NCBI RefSeq assembly: GCF_020886695.1
Contig: NZ_AP024485.1
Location: forward strand, 2,427,001 to 2,491,000
Direction: 5' to 3'
Source: Pseudodesulfovibrio sediminis
GTDB taxonomy: Bacteria > Desulfobacterota > Desulfovibrionia > Desulfovibrionales > Desulfovibrionaceae
DNA: 64,000 bases
A program made the translations under genes and the position numbers. The notes under the pieces are model-generated. The model ran no database searches, was not told the DNA's origin, and was given only the letters and a program-made list of their open reading frames with translations. This document shows positions 26,006-35,200 of the stretch, piece by piece. How positions within the stretch are numbered: the stretch's first letter is position 1; every line of letters starts with the position of its first letter.

Positions 26006-27325
26006 ATGCAAAATATAAGCAGGCTTCTTGAGTCTGGAAATTCTATCACGGCCCATGTCCAAGGCGGACAGCGTCCTCATGGAGTCGTTACGTTATCGGG
26101 AGCCAAGAATGCGGCAACCCGTATGTTGGCAGCGACTACGCTAACGGATGAGCCCGTTGTACTGACCAATTTCCCCACTGCACTCGTCGATGTAAGACAT
26201 AAAGTGCGCTTTATGCGTAATGCCGGTGCTGTGGTCGAGATAAATGACGCTTCGGCCACCCTGACGGCCCAGTCCGACGGGTATGGCGAAGCGACGTTTG
26301 CCATGGCAAACGGTCTCTTCCCAATCCGTACCACCTATCTTCTGGTTGCAGGACAGATTCGCACGTCCGGCAGAGCGCGCATTCCATATCCGGGAGGCTG
26401 CAAAATAGGTAGCCGTGGGTATGATCTGCACCTTATGGTCTGGCGTGCTCTTGGTTGCGAGGTCAATGAAAAGCCCGAATATATAGAAGTGATCGGGAAT
26501 GGCTTTACAGGGGATCGCATCAACTTTCCGATTTCGACCGTGGGGGGCACGGAAAACGCGTTGATGTGCGCCTCCATTGCCGAAGGCACCACGGAAATAG
26601 TCAATGCCTACATTACGCCGGAAATTGAGGATTTGATCGAACTGCTGCGCCGTATGGGCGCAGAGATCGAGATTTTCGGCAATAGTCTGATCAAGGTCCA
26701 CGGGCAGAAAATATTGAGCGGCGCTCGAATGGCTGTCATGTCGGACCGTATCGAGGCGTTAACATGGATCGTCTATGCCATCATGTCCGGCGGTGAAATC
26801 CGCATCGACAATGTGCCGTTCGAATCCATGGAAGTCCCCTTGATCCACATAGAGGAAGCGGGTGTCGATTTGATGAAAAGCAGAACATCAATCTATGTCC
26901 ACCCGGACTGCCTGTTAGCCGGCTCTGTGCAGCCTTTTGAACTGGCGTGTGGAACACATCCCGGAGTCATTTCCGACATGCAACCGTTCTTCGCTCTCCT
27001 TGGCCTTGTCGCCAATGGGACATCACGCATTTTTGATTATCGGTATCCTGAGCGCATCGGTTGCGTGAGGGAGCTCGCCAAAATGTGCGGGGAAGGCAGA
27101 ATCCTCGGGGACGTTGGCAGGATAACGACCCATGGCGCGGCTCGCTTGAAGGGCACGCGCGTCAAGTCGACGGATCTCAGAGGCAGTATGGCCCTTGTTA
27201 TGGCGGGGCTGTGTGCCGAAGGCGATACTGTTGTCGAGGATGTCCATATGGCTTTGCGCGGATACAACGGTCTCGTCGAAAAGCTCATGGGGCTTGGCGT
27301 GCTGATCGAAGTGAGAGAATCATGA
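26006..27325 (+). CDS. MurA-like UDP-GlcNAc enolpyruvyl transferase paralogue in polysaccharide locus
   Basis: 439 aa, a full-length EPSP-synthase-fold enzyme. The landmarks of MurA are present: SGAKNAATRM (K34, N35), an Arg in FPIRTTYLL, and the mobile active-site loop YPGGCKIGSRGYDLH with the phosphoenolpyruvate-binding Cys132. The catalytic-type Asp sits in THPGVISDMQP. It should transfer enolpyruvate to UDP-GlcNAc or a similar sugar nucleotide. The stop overlaps the start of the murB-like gene (ATGA), so the two are co-translated. First gene of a polysaccharide operon rather than a division/cell-wall cluster, which suggests a special product. A housekeeping role cannot be excluded without the rest of the genome. 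Confidence 0.9.
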   Translation: MQNISRLLESGNSITAHVQGGQRPHGVVTLSGAKNAATRMLAATTLTDEPVVLTNFPTALVDVRHKVRFMRNAGAVVEINDASATLTAQSDGYGEATFAMANGLFPIRTTYLLVAGQIRTSGRARIPYPGGCKIGSRGYDLHLMVWRALGCEVNEKPEYIEVIGNGFTGDRINFPISTVGGTENALMCASIAEGTTEIVNAYITPEIEDLIELLRRMGAEIEIFGNSLIKVHGQKILSGARMAVMSDRIEALTWIVYAIMSGGEIRIDNVPFESMEVPLIHIEEAGVDLMKSRTSIYVHPDCLLAGSVQPFELACGTHPGVISDMQPFFALLGLVANGTSRIFDYRYPERIGCVRELAKMCGEGRILGDVGRITTHGAARLKGTRVKSTDLRGSMALVMAGLCAEGDTVVEDVHMALRGYNGLVEKLMGLGVLIEVRES

Positions 27326-28308
27326 TGAACAGCTACGCTCTTGTTTCCGACCTCAAAAAGAGGCTGCCGTCATATTGCGTCCAGGAAGATGTGCCCTTGT
27401 CACGGTTGAGTACATGGAAAATAGGCGGAACCGCTGATGTCCTTGTTTCTCCTGAGACGATAGACGATGTGTCGTCGGTTAAACGATACGCCTTTGAACA
27501 CGGTGTCCCGATCGTCGTGATCGGCGGCGGCTCCAATATCCTTTTTGATGACGCCGGTTTTCGCGGTGTCGTGTTGCGTATTGGGCAAGGACTCTCTGAT
27601 TTCACCATAAGTGAGCGCGGATTCGTTCACGCTGGCGCGGGTGTATGGACGCCTTCTTTTGTCTATCGTGTGGCGCGTGCGGGCTTTTCAGGTTGCACCC
27701 ACGCCATAGGCATTCCTGGTACGCTGGGAGGGCTTGTGGTCATGAATGGCGGGACAAGCCGAAAGGGCATCGGCGATCACCTTGTTGAAGTGACGGTCGT
27801 CAGAGATAACGGCGAAATCGTACGACTGACGCAGGCTGAGTGCGCTTTTGAATACCGGTCTTCGGCTCTGCAAAAAGCAGATGGAGTCGTTGTTGCCGCT
27901 TCGTTTCAATATGAAAAGGCGGACAAGGCCGAACTCCGACAGGAGATGCTGAAAACGCTTCGAGGTCGCAACAGGAAATTTCCGCGCAAGCAGCCGAATT
28001 GCGGTTCTGTCTTCCTCAGCAACCCAAAGCTGTATCAAATGATAGGTCCTCCCGGAAAAGTGATCGAGGAGGCGGGGCTGAAAGGAGAACACTGCGGCGC
28101 CGCTCAGATTTCAAGAATGCATGCCAATTTTATCATCAATACGGGTGGAGCCACTTCGGCTGATACGTTGCGTTTGATTGCTCAAGTCCGTGCAGCTGTG
28201 TTTTCAAACACAGGGCATCTGCTGGAATGTGAAGTCAGACATCTTCTCCCTTCCGGACGTATGCAACCCGCCCACAAAAGCGCGGAACAATTTTTTCCAT
28301 ATGCGTGA
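27322..28308 (+). CDS. MurB-like UDP-GlcNAc-enolpyruvate reductase paralogue
   Basis: 328 aa. The FAD-binding region is intact (TWKIGGTADVLV, IGGGSNILFDD, GIPGTLGGLVVMNGG). The catalytic residues of MurB are visible: Tyr178 in EYRSS, Ser229 in NCGSVF and Glu302 in LECEVR. The product with the MurA-like enzyme would be UDP-N-acetylmuramate or a lactyl-sugar analogue. The start overlaps the murA-like stop, and its stop overlaps the start of the flippase by 8 bp, so all three are made as a unit. Confidence 0.9.
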   Translation: MMNSYALVSDLKKRLPSYCVQEDVPLSRLSTWKIGGTADVLVSPETIDDVSSVKRYAFEHGVPIVVIGGGSNILFDDAGFRGVVLRIGQGLSDFTISERGFVHAGAGVWTPSFVYRVARAGFSGCTHAIGIPGTLGGLVVMNGGTSRKGIGDHLVEVTVVRDNGEIVRLTQAECAFEYRSSALQKADGVVVAASFQYEKADKAELRQEMLKTLRGRNRKFPRKQPNCGSVFLSNPKLYQMIGPPGKVIEEAGLKGEHCGAAQISRMHANFIINTGGATSADTLRLIAQVRAAVFSNTGHLLECEVRHLLPSGRMQPAHKSAEQFFPYA

Positions 28309-29608
28309 ACTCGCATTTCAATTCCTTACGGTCCTTACAAGCCGTGGTCTTCAAAGATGCTTGAACGCCGCGACCATCTTCATTCTTGCCCGGATGATAT
28401 CGGTCGAAGAGTACGGCGCGTACGGCCTGTTTATTACGACGATCATGCTTGCCTGCGCACTTGGTTCCTGTGGCTTGAGACAGGCCATCGCCTACTTCGT
28501 CGGGCGCGGTCAGGTGCCGGAAGGGGAGGTCGTGGCTGGTGGGATCGCCCTGGTGGCACCGTTGACCCTTGTCTCGGCTGTCGGCGCTGCCATATGGCTC
28601 ACGGTTTCAAACGCCGGGGGAACGACTGCATGGGAGATACCGATTGTCTGCGCGGTACTGGGGCTGATGCTTATGCAGGTGGCGCAAGGAAGGAACCTGG
28701 GCCTCGGAGAGATCTCGTTTTTCAATCTCTATGAGACAGCCCCCTTTGCGCTCATGCTCTTCGGCATAGCGCTTGTGTGGGGGCTTGGAAAACAACGTCT
28801 GGATATCGTCGTTGAAGTTGTCGGGTTTGCCTATTTATTTGTCGGCGTCGTTGCGATTGTACGTACGCTGCGCGAGAAGCGAGGCAGGTTGATATTTACG
28901 CAAAAAGCCTCCTTTGGTCTCATGCGACAGGGGTTGCCTTATGCTCTGGCTATCTCTTTGGCGTTAGGTAACAACTCGGCCAGTCTGTATCTCTTAAGTT
29001 TCAAGGGGCTGGCACAGGAAGCGGGTTATTTTTTCATGTCATGGCAGATGTATAATTCTCTTCTCAGCATTATAAATGCCATTGGTATTGTCTTTTTTTC
29101 TCACGGGGCCCGGTCCAAGGATCCCAGGCAGGCCCTCTCCGAAGTCGCTCGACTGACCAGTCTGCTGCTTTGGCTTGTTTTGTTGACAGGTCTTGTCGGC
29201 GCTCTGTTAACACCCTGGATGGTTCCGCTGATCCTTGGATCGCAATATGAGCCGGTGGTCGTGTATATTGCGATCCTGCTCTGTTTCATGCCGATCGCGA
29301 GCCTGACACGCATTCTCTATCCGACCCTGGGCGGGATCGGGCTTCCTTATCTGAGCATGTTTCTGCTCATCCCGGCCTTGATCGTCAACGTTACATTAAG
29401 CTGGTTCCTGATCGACGTTATCGGGATAATGGGGAGTTTCGTCGCCCTGATTGTAAGTCAGACAGTCATGGTCAGCGGCTATCTGATTGTCATCAAAATC
29501 AAATTCGGCCTTTCCCCATGGCTCTTTATTATTCCCCAGCGCAAGGACCTGGACAAGGTCGTGTCCAAGACATTGAGAACGTTGAAGTTTGCCAGAGGGG
29601 AGGGGTGA
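28301..29608 (+). CDS. Wzx-type polysaccharide flippase
   Basis: 435 aa with about 12 hydrophobic segments. The N-terminus (SRGLQRCLNAATIFILARMISVEEYGAYGLFITTI) is typical of the polysaccharide-synthesis/MOP exporter family. It is expected to flip undecaprenyl-linked repeat units from the cytoplasm to the periplasm. It overlaps the murB-like gene and is followed after one base by the ATP-grasp gene. Substrate specificity cannot be read from the sequence. Confidence 0.88.
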   Translation: MRELAFQFLTVLTSRGLQRCLNAATIFILARMISVEEYGAYGLFITTIMLACALGSCGLRQAIAYFVGRGQVPEGEVVAGGIALVAPLTLVSAVGAAIWLTVSNAGGTTAWEIPIVCAVLGLMLMQVAQGRNLGLGEISFFNLYETAPFALMLFGIALVWGLGKQRLDIVVEVVGFAYLFVGVVAIVRTLREKRGRLIFTQKASFGLMRQGLPYALAISLALGNNSASLYLLSFKGLAQEAGYFFMSWQMYNSLLSIINAIGIVFFSHGARSKDPRQALSEVARLTSLLLWLVLLTGLVGALLTPWMVPLILGSQYEPVVVYIAILLCFMPIASLTRILYPTLGGIGLPYLSMFLLIPALIVNVTLSWFLIDVIGIMGSFVALIVSQTVMVSGYLIVIKIKFGLSPWLFIIPQRKDLDKVVSKTLRTLKFARGEG

Positions 29609-29609
29609 G

Positions 29610-30464
29610 ATGTCTGTAAAGGGGATCGTAACCGAAATCTACTATCGGATGCTGGACTGGCTCCCGGACGCCCTTGCGCTGCAAATCACCGGCCTGCGAA
29701 AGCTCGGTTACTGGATGGACATTGCCCGTCCGGTAAAGCTGAATGAAAAGATAAACTGGCGTAAACTTTACCAAAAAGATCCAAGATTCGACACGCTTTC
29801 GGACAAGGAGGATGTCAAATCATATATCCGGGAAAAGGTCGGTGAAGAGCATGTTGTCCCCACATTGTGGTGCGGGGCCGATTTTGACGCAATCCCTTGG
29901 GATTCGTTGCCCTATCCTCTTGTCATCAAGAGTACGCACTCAACAGGTGACGTGTTCTTTATCCAGACCCGTGAGGACGTGGACAGAGAGCGCATCCGCA
30001 CTCATTTTGCCATGTTCTGGGATAACAAAAAGTTAAAAAGATTCAGCCGCTCGACACATGAGAGCAAGAATAAGCGCTATATAATTGAACCGTTTATCGG
30101 GGGTGGAGAGGCCCCTGCCGATTACAAGTTCCTGTGCTTCGATGGAAGGGTTCATTTTGTACACCTTGATGAAGGAAGGTTCTCTGACAAGAGACGGAGT
30201 TTCTATGATCGGTTTTGGAACTACCTGCCCATACAGAAATCGTGGCCTGTCGCTGATCCGGTTGAAAAGCCGCAACAGTTTGAATTGATGGTCGAGATTG
30301 CGGATTGTTTGAGCCAGGATTTCGATTTTGTCCGTGTTGATCTCTATGTCGTCGACGAGACGGTTTATTGTGGTGAATTAACCTTCACTCCCGGGGCGGG
30401 TTTTGTCCCTTTTGTTCCTAGAGAGTGGGACACAAAAATGGGGTATCTTTGGAGAATAAAATGA
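29610..30464 (+). CDS. TupA-like ATP-grasp protein
   Basis: 284 aa. The pattern KLNEKINWRKLYQKDPRF, DKEDVKSYIREKVGEE, YPLVIKSTHSTGDVFFI and later DFDFVRVDLYVVDETVYCGELTFTPGAGF is that of the TupA-like ATP-grasp family. Its namesake takes part in making a wall polymer of polyglutamate and polyglucuronate. ATP-grasp enzymes join carboxylates to amines through acyl phosphates. Here the acceptor carboxyl might be glucuronate (ugd lies in this locus) or the lactyl group made by the MurA/MurB-like pair (inference). The GAGGGGAGGGG site precedes the ATG at 29610, and the stop overlaps the next start (ATGA). Confidence 0.85.
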   Translation: MSVKGIVTEIYYRMLDWLPDALALQITGLRKLGYWMDIARPVKLNEKINWRKLYQKDPRFDTLSDKEDVKSYIREKVGEEHVVPTLWCGADFDAIPWDSLPYPLVIKSTHSTGDVFFIQTREDVDRERIRTHFAMFWDNKKLKRFSRSTHESKNKRYIIEPFIGGGEAPADYKFLCFDGRVHFVHLDEGRFSDKRRSFYDRFWNYLPIQKSWPVADPVEKPQQFELMVEIADCLSQDFDFVRVDLYVVDETVYCGELTFTPGAGFVPFVPREWDTKMGYLWRIK

Positions 30465-31465
30465 ATATGACGCACAACAGACCAAAAATATCAGTCGTCA
30501 CCGGGTATTACAAACGTGCCGGCGTTGTTGAACGAACCCTTCAGTCGCTACTTGATCAGACTTTCGAGGACTTTGAAATCATTGTGTTTGATGACGCATC
30601 TCCGGATGGGACAGCCGAAGCCATCCGGGAGTTTGTGGAAAAGGCAAATGATCCCCGGCTTATCCCTGTTTATCACAAAAACAATATGGGTTTTGTCAAT
30701 GGTCTAATTGATGCCGTTTCCCGCGCCAGAGGTGAATATATAGCCATTCAGGGGTCCGGCGATGTCTCCTGGCCAACAAGGTTGGAACAGCAAAGCCATG
30801 TGCTGGATCACCGGCCGGGAACCGGCGTTGTCGGATGCCATTACCAGAACGTTATTGAAGCAAAGGGCATCCATCGTTTGAGGACGCCGAATGCTGATCA
30901 TACGACGCTTGAGGAGCTTATCCAGACGAACGTCTTTTCGCACGGCGAAGTCATGTTCAGAAAGGTCTTTTATGACGCGGTTGGTGGGTATCGACCGCAG
31001 TTCGAGTTCTGCCAGGACTATGATTTATGGCTTCGTATGATCAAGGTTTGTCGATTCGAGACGGTTAAGGATCTTCTGTATACACGCTACGTCGATTTTG
31101 ACGGGGTCTCCTATAAGCCGGAGAAATTTCTTGCCCAAACGCAGTTCAGTGTTCTGGCAAAGAAACTTGCTCTCTCATCCAAACGTCAGCAGGCGGAAAT
31201 TCTGGAAAGAACGTCCCGCCTGACACTTTTTGAGCAAGTGCCTCTAACCAATGCGGCGCTGCAAAAGAAGGTGGTCCATGCCACCCTGAGGGCGGTTGTG
31301 TGGGGCAATTACATGCTGGCCAGAGATTTGGTGATGAACCTTGTCGTTTGCCGCAGGATGAAGGCGTTTTTGACCGGCACCATCTTCTTCGTCGAAAAGG
31401 CGCCGATTCTGCACCGTGTCCTGATGATGGCGACAGGGAGTTCATCAAAAAAGCAGGAGGTATAG
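30461..31465 (+). CDS. Family 2 glycosyltransferase
   Basis: 334 aa. GT-A fold: KISVVTGYYKRAGVVERTLQSLLDQTFEDFEIIVFDDASPDGT at the N-terminus, then a Q-G-SGDVSW segment in place of the DxD region, and an ED-like catalytic region in QDYDLWLRM. The C-terminus lacks membrane segments, so it is probably cytosolic, adding a sugar to the lipid-linked repeat. Its start overlaps the ATP-grasp stop by four bases. Confidence 0.88.
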   Translation: MNMTHNRPKISVVTGYYKRAGVVERTLQSLLDQTFEDFEIIVFDDASPDGTAEAIREFVEKANDPRLIPVYHKNNMGFVNGLIDAVSRARGEYIAIQGSGDVSWPTRLEQQSHVLDHRPGTGVVGCHYQNVIEAKGIHRLRTPNADHTTLEELIQTNVFSHGEVMFRKVFYDAVGGYRPQFEFCQDYDLWLRMIKVCRFETVKDLLYTRYVDFDGVSYKPEKFLAQTQFSVLAKKLALSSKRQQAEILERTSRLTLFEQVPLTNAALQKKVVHATLRAVVWGNYMLARDLVMNLVVCRRMKAFLTGTIFFVEKAPILHRVLMMATGSSSKKQEV

Positions 31466-31466
31466 T

Positions 31467-32306
31467 ATGCCGAATATGTATCGCTTTGGTTTACTGATGA
31501 CCATGGTTGTTCTTGTGGTGACTTCATTCGCCCCTGCGGCCATGGGGGCGTGGGAACTGGTTTTGGATGAACAATTTCAAGACCCGGCCACCTTTGGTGA
31601 TCGTTGGATTTTTGAAGAAGGTTTCAGGCGTAACAAAGAGCTGCAATATTATATCCCCGGGCTGGGCAAGAACGCCGTTGTCGGGCCCGAAGGCATCACC
31701 ATTACCGCGAAAAAGCAATACGTGTTGAATTCCCGATATTCGGAAGGGAACAAGTACTGGCAGAAAGCGTGGGCGTCCGGCGAATATACATCCGCATCAC
31801 TCAAATCAAAAGAGTACTCGATTCGGAACTCCAAAGTCGAAGTTGTTGTCCGCACACCCGAAGGACAGGGGCTTTGGCCGGCGATCTGGCTCGCGGGTGA
31901 ACGGAAGGACATGTATGGAGAAATCGATTTGATGGAGATAGTGGGACAGAAGCCGAATCTTGTTTATTCGTCCATCCATATGGGGCTGAAAGTCACAGGT
32001 CGTACAATCAAACAGGTCAAGAACGTCTTTCCCAACGTTGCGGGTAACGAAACAACCTGTGTGGTTGAACTGAAGCCAGACACCATCACGTTATATGTGA
32101 ACGATACTGAAGTGTTGTGGGAGGACCGCAATGCGTATGACTCTACTGGGAGGGTTCAGCCTCTTCAGCAGTCTTTTCGGTTGATCCTCAATCTTGCACT
32201 GGGCGGCATGGCCAAGGAGCTTGACGAGGGCGTCCTCCCTGCCTCGTACACGATCAAAAGTGTCCGAATATGGAACTGGGTACCGGATTCATCCACCCTG
32301 AAATGA
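31467..32306 (+). CDS. Secreted glycoside hydrolase family 16 protein
   Basis: 279 aa. Signal peptide at 1-27 (hydrophobic core LLMTMVVLVVTSFAP). The GH16 catalytic signature ExDxxE is seen as GEIDLMEIVG (E152, D154, E157), preceded by LWPAIWL. GH16 enzymes cut beta-1,3/1,4-glucans, galactans and related chains, or transglycosylate. Inside a biosynthetic operon it may trim or release the polymer. AGGAGG precedes the ATG. Confidence 0.9.
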   Translation: MPNMYRFGLLMTMVVLVVTSFAPAAMGAWELVLDEQFQDPATFGDRWIFEEGFRRNKELQYYIPGLGKNAVVGPEGITITAKKQYVLNSRYSEGNKYWQKAWASGEYTSASLKSKEYSIRNSKVEVVVRTPEGQGLWPAIWLAGERKDMYGEIDLMEIVGQKPNLVYSSIHMGLKVTGRTIKQVKNVFPNVAGNETTCVVELKPDTITLYVNDTEVLWEDRNAYDSTGRVQPLQQSFRLILNLALGGMAKELDEGVLPASYTIKSVRIWNWVPDSSTLK

Positions 32307-32327
32307 GGCATGGAATAGGGGGTGAAG

Positions 32328-33914
32328 ATGACAATCTCGACAGATATGAATCAGGACGATCGCCGACAGTTGTTGACGAGGGCCTTGCCCATTGTCTTGG
32401 GAGGATTGTCGTTGGCGGCCCTCTTTTTTACCACATGGGGAACGATTGAAAAACTGACCGCCAAATGGATTCATAGCGAAGAATACAGCCACGGATTCAT
32501 TATCCTTATCGTGGCCCTCTATTTAGGCTGGCACAGGCTGGTATCGAAAAAGCCGGAAATCAAACCGTCGTGGCATGGTTTGTGGGTTTTGGGTGTGGCT
32601 TTTTCCTTTATAGTCATAGGCCGCATCTCTGCTTTTGATGCCCCGGGGTTTTATGGTTTGCTCGTTGCGCTTGTGGGGTTATGCTTGGTGTTTTGCGGTA
32701 CGCAGACAACGCGCGTGTTGGGCCCGGCCTTTGTATATCTCCTGTTCGCGATCCCGCTTCCCCTCCTACTCTATTTCAGCTTTTCGCATAAGCTGCAGCT
32801 GATCTCCTCAACGCTTGGGGTGTTGCCACTCCAGCTTGCGGGTATTCCTGTCTATCAGGAAGGAAACATCATTGATCTCGGTGTGATGACGTTGCAGGTC
32901 GTCGATGCATGCAGTGGCCTTCGCTATATTTTCCCGCTTGCGAGTTTTGGCTATCTGGTCGCCTATCTGATGGATGACGCACTGTGGAAGAGAGTGTTGA
33001 TTCTCATATCCACCGTACCGATCGCAGTCATGATGAACGCGTTTCGCCTGTCAGTGATCGGATTCACCGTTCCCCTTTGGGGCAAGGCCGCTGCCGAGGG
33101 CATAGTGCATGATTTTGAGGGGTGGTCGGTCTTTCTCGTCTGTTTGGCCTTTTTGGCGGGTGAATACTGGCTTCTTTCCCGTATCGGTAAACCTGGCCGT
33201 TTGCGAAAAGAGTTGTTGTTTCTTCCAAAGGGCACTCTCTTCTCCAAGAAGTCATCGCAGGTATGGCCTGGGACAACCGCATTGGTTGTCTGCCTTGCAC
33301 TGGCGCTGACCGTCGGACGCGGCATGGTTGATGCCCGTTCGGAAGCCACTCCACCACATGTGCCGTTCATCTCGTTTCCCAAGGAGTTCAAGTCCTGGAA
33401 AGGGCGAGTGAGACATTTGGACAGCAAGACATTGGGGAAGTTGAAATTAACAGACTATTTGATGGTCGATTACACCCGGGATGGCGAACCCTCTCCGGTC
33501 AATTGTTACATGGCCTACTACGCGAGCCAGCGCATGGGATCGACTCTCCATGCTCCGACCAATTGTATTGCAGGATCTGGGTGGAGAATAGACAACAGAG
33601 AAGAAAAATTCGTTGTGCTTGATAATGGGGAGCAGGTGGCCGTTTCCCGGATGCTGATAAGCAGCAGGGGGGGCAAGCAGATTGTATACTATTGGTTTGT
33701 GCAGCAGGGACGCAGGCTGACGAACGAATATACTGTCAGAATATACCTCCTGGTGGATGCACTCTTCAAGCACAGGACGGATGGAACACTGATCAGGCTG
33801 ATAACGCCTGTTGCAAACTCGGAAACGGAAGAAGAAGGGGATGCACGGATTGAGGCCTTTTTGCGAGATGTCGAACCGCTTATACAGACGCACTCCACGA
33901 TTTTTACAGAGTGA
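32328..33914 (+). CDS. xrtD: Exosortase of the VPLPA-CTERM type (XrtD-like) fused to an EpsI domain
   Basis: 528 aa. About eight membrane segments fill residues 15-290, with the exosortase catalytic residues Cys195 (VVDACSGLRY), Arg240 (NAFRLS) and His261 (HDFEGW) in the usual order. Residues from about 310 form an EpsI-type domain with NCYMAYYASQRMG and HAPTNCIAGSGW. The fused layout and the VPLPG-bearing protein at 54628-55107 point to XrtD. The enzyme is expected to cut the C-terminal sorting signal of exported proteins. The ATG at 32328 follows GGGGG; a GTG at 32322 is the alternative start. Confidence 0.88.
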   Translation: MTISTDMNQDDRRQLLTRALPIVLGGLSLAALFFTTWGTIEKLTAKWIHSEEYSHGFIILIVALYLGWHRLVSKKPEIKPSWHGLWVLGVAFSFIVIGRISAFDAPGFYGLLVALVGLCLVFCGTQTTRVLGPAFVYLLFAIPLPLLLYFSFSHKLQLISSTLGVLPLQLAGIPVYQEGNIIDLGVMTLQVVDACSGLRYIFPLASFGYLVAYLMDDALWKRVLILISTVPIAVMMNAFRLSVIGFTVPLWGKAAAEGIVHDFEGWSVFLVCLAFLAGEYWLLSRIGKPGRLRKELLFLPKGTLFSKKSSQVWPGTTALVVCLALALTVGRGMVDARSEATPPHVPFISFPKEFKSWKGRVRHLDSKTLGKLKLTDYLMVDYTRDGEPSPVNCYMAYYASQRMGSTLHAPTNCIAGSGWRIDNREEKFVVLDNGEQVAVSRMLISSRGGKQIVYYWFVQQGRRLTNEYTVRIYLLVDALFKHRTDGTLIRLITPVANSETEEEGDARIEAFLRDVEPLIQTHSTIFTE

Positions 33915-33973
33915 ATGGTCTTTTTGTGCAGTCACTCCATTGTCACCCAGAGGCTCAGGCCAAAAAGGGAAAT

Positions 33974-35194
33974 ATGTTTATGGTGTTATCAAAAGAGCGT
34001 TCTTTTGGGCTGAGTTTTCTGCTTTGGCTCTTCGTAGGGCTTGAAGTTTCAATGCCGGTAATTGCAGGGCGAAGACCGTATCTACCTTTTTTCGTGTTCT
34101 GTTGTCTTGCAATCATACTCACAAATAGAAAACATCTTTTGAATAATGTCAGTGTCTTGAGATGTATGCCGGTTGCCGCGTTCTTCATGTATATGGTCTG
34201 GATGATGTTGAGTGTCGCATGGTCACATGTTCCACTTGAGACGGTAATACAGTCAACGTGTTTCATGTTGAGTTTTCTCTGCGTGGTTTCCTTTGCGGAC
34301 GTGCCAGCAGTGATTGTTGCCGACAAGATCGTGAAAGTCATTTGCGGCGTATGCGTGCTGAGTCTGTTGTTATTGGTTATCGCCCCCCATGTGGCCGCTC
34401 AATCGACAGTCATCTGGCGATTGAACGGAATCATGATCCACTGCCAGAGACTGAGTCTTTTGGCCGGGATAGGACTTATCCTTAAAGCCGCTCTATGGAA
34501 GCACGCCGAGGTCCAACCGACTCAATATCCGCTTCGTTCCAGTTTTTCCGTCCTGCTCCTGTTTGGCACGTTGCTGGCGACACGTTCACGGTCGGTTATG
34601 ACTTATGTGTTTATCTGTGTTGTTGGTGTTTACTTCTGGAAGAGCCGCGCGCGAGGGAGAATTCTCATGGTTGTGGGGGGCGCGCTGCTCGCGGCGGTCC
34701 TCATCTTTTGTATGGACGATGTGCGCACTGTCTATTCACGCCAGGAGTCGAATGATGCAACTTTGACCGGCCGTGTTACCGTTTGGGAAAAAAGTATTGA
34801 GATGATTGCGCTCAAGCCTTGGCTTGGCAGTGGATACACATCCTTTTCAAGTGATCTGACCGCTGATTTTTTCACAGAATTTATTGCTCCGCATGCGCAT
34901 AACACGTGGATCAACGTCAGTTTTGAACTGGGGTTGATAGGCGCTTCCATGCTGACGGCCTTTCTGCTTTTTGGCTTGCTCCATCTTTGGCGTGTGTATC
35001 GCCGTGAAGGACAGGTGGGATTTGCAGGAGGGCTGTTGGTGTTTTCGATACTGTGCGGACTCACTGGTGTCGTTTTCGGCGGGAGAGCTTCTCCACCGAC
35101 GTGTATGACGTTGTTACTCGTGCTTCAGGAGCTGCACTCATATAAAATGAAAAGTAGAAACGAGTCGTTTACTGTGGCAAATGTGAGAGGTTGA
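33974..35194 (+). CDS. O-antigen ligase/polymerase-like (Wzy) membrane protein
   Basis: 406 aa with about ten membrane segments. A periplasmic loop contains TGRVTVWEKSIEMIALKPWLGSGYTSF followed by PHAHNTWINVSFELGLIG, the motif common to the Wzy/WaaL family. It probably polymerises the flipped repeat units. The ATG at 33974 follows AAAAAGGGA; a frame open upstream to 33911 overlaps the exosortase stop and was not chosen. Confidence 0.85.
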   Translation: MFMVLSKERSFGLSFLLWLFVGLEVSMPVIAGRRPYLPFFVFCCLAIILTNRKHLLNNVSVLRCMPVAAFFMYMVWMMLSVAWSHVPLETVIQSTCFMLSFLCVVSFADVPAVIVADKIVKVICGVCVLSLLLLVIAPHVAAQSTVIWRLNGIMIHCQRLSLLAGIGLILKAALWKHAEVQPTQYPLRSSFSVLLLFGTLLATRSRSVMTYVFICVVGVYFWKSRARGRILMVVGGALLAAVLIFCMDDVRTVYSRQESNDATLTGRVTVWEKSIEMIALKPWLGSGYTSFSSDLTADFFTEFIAPHAHNTWINVSFELGLIGASMLTAFLLFGLLHLWRVYRREGQVGFAGGLLVFSILCGLTGVVFGGRASPPTCMTLLLVLQELHSYKMKSRNESFTVANVRG

Positions 35195-35200
35195 TTTGGC

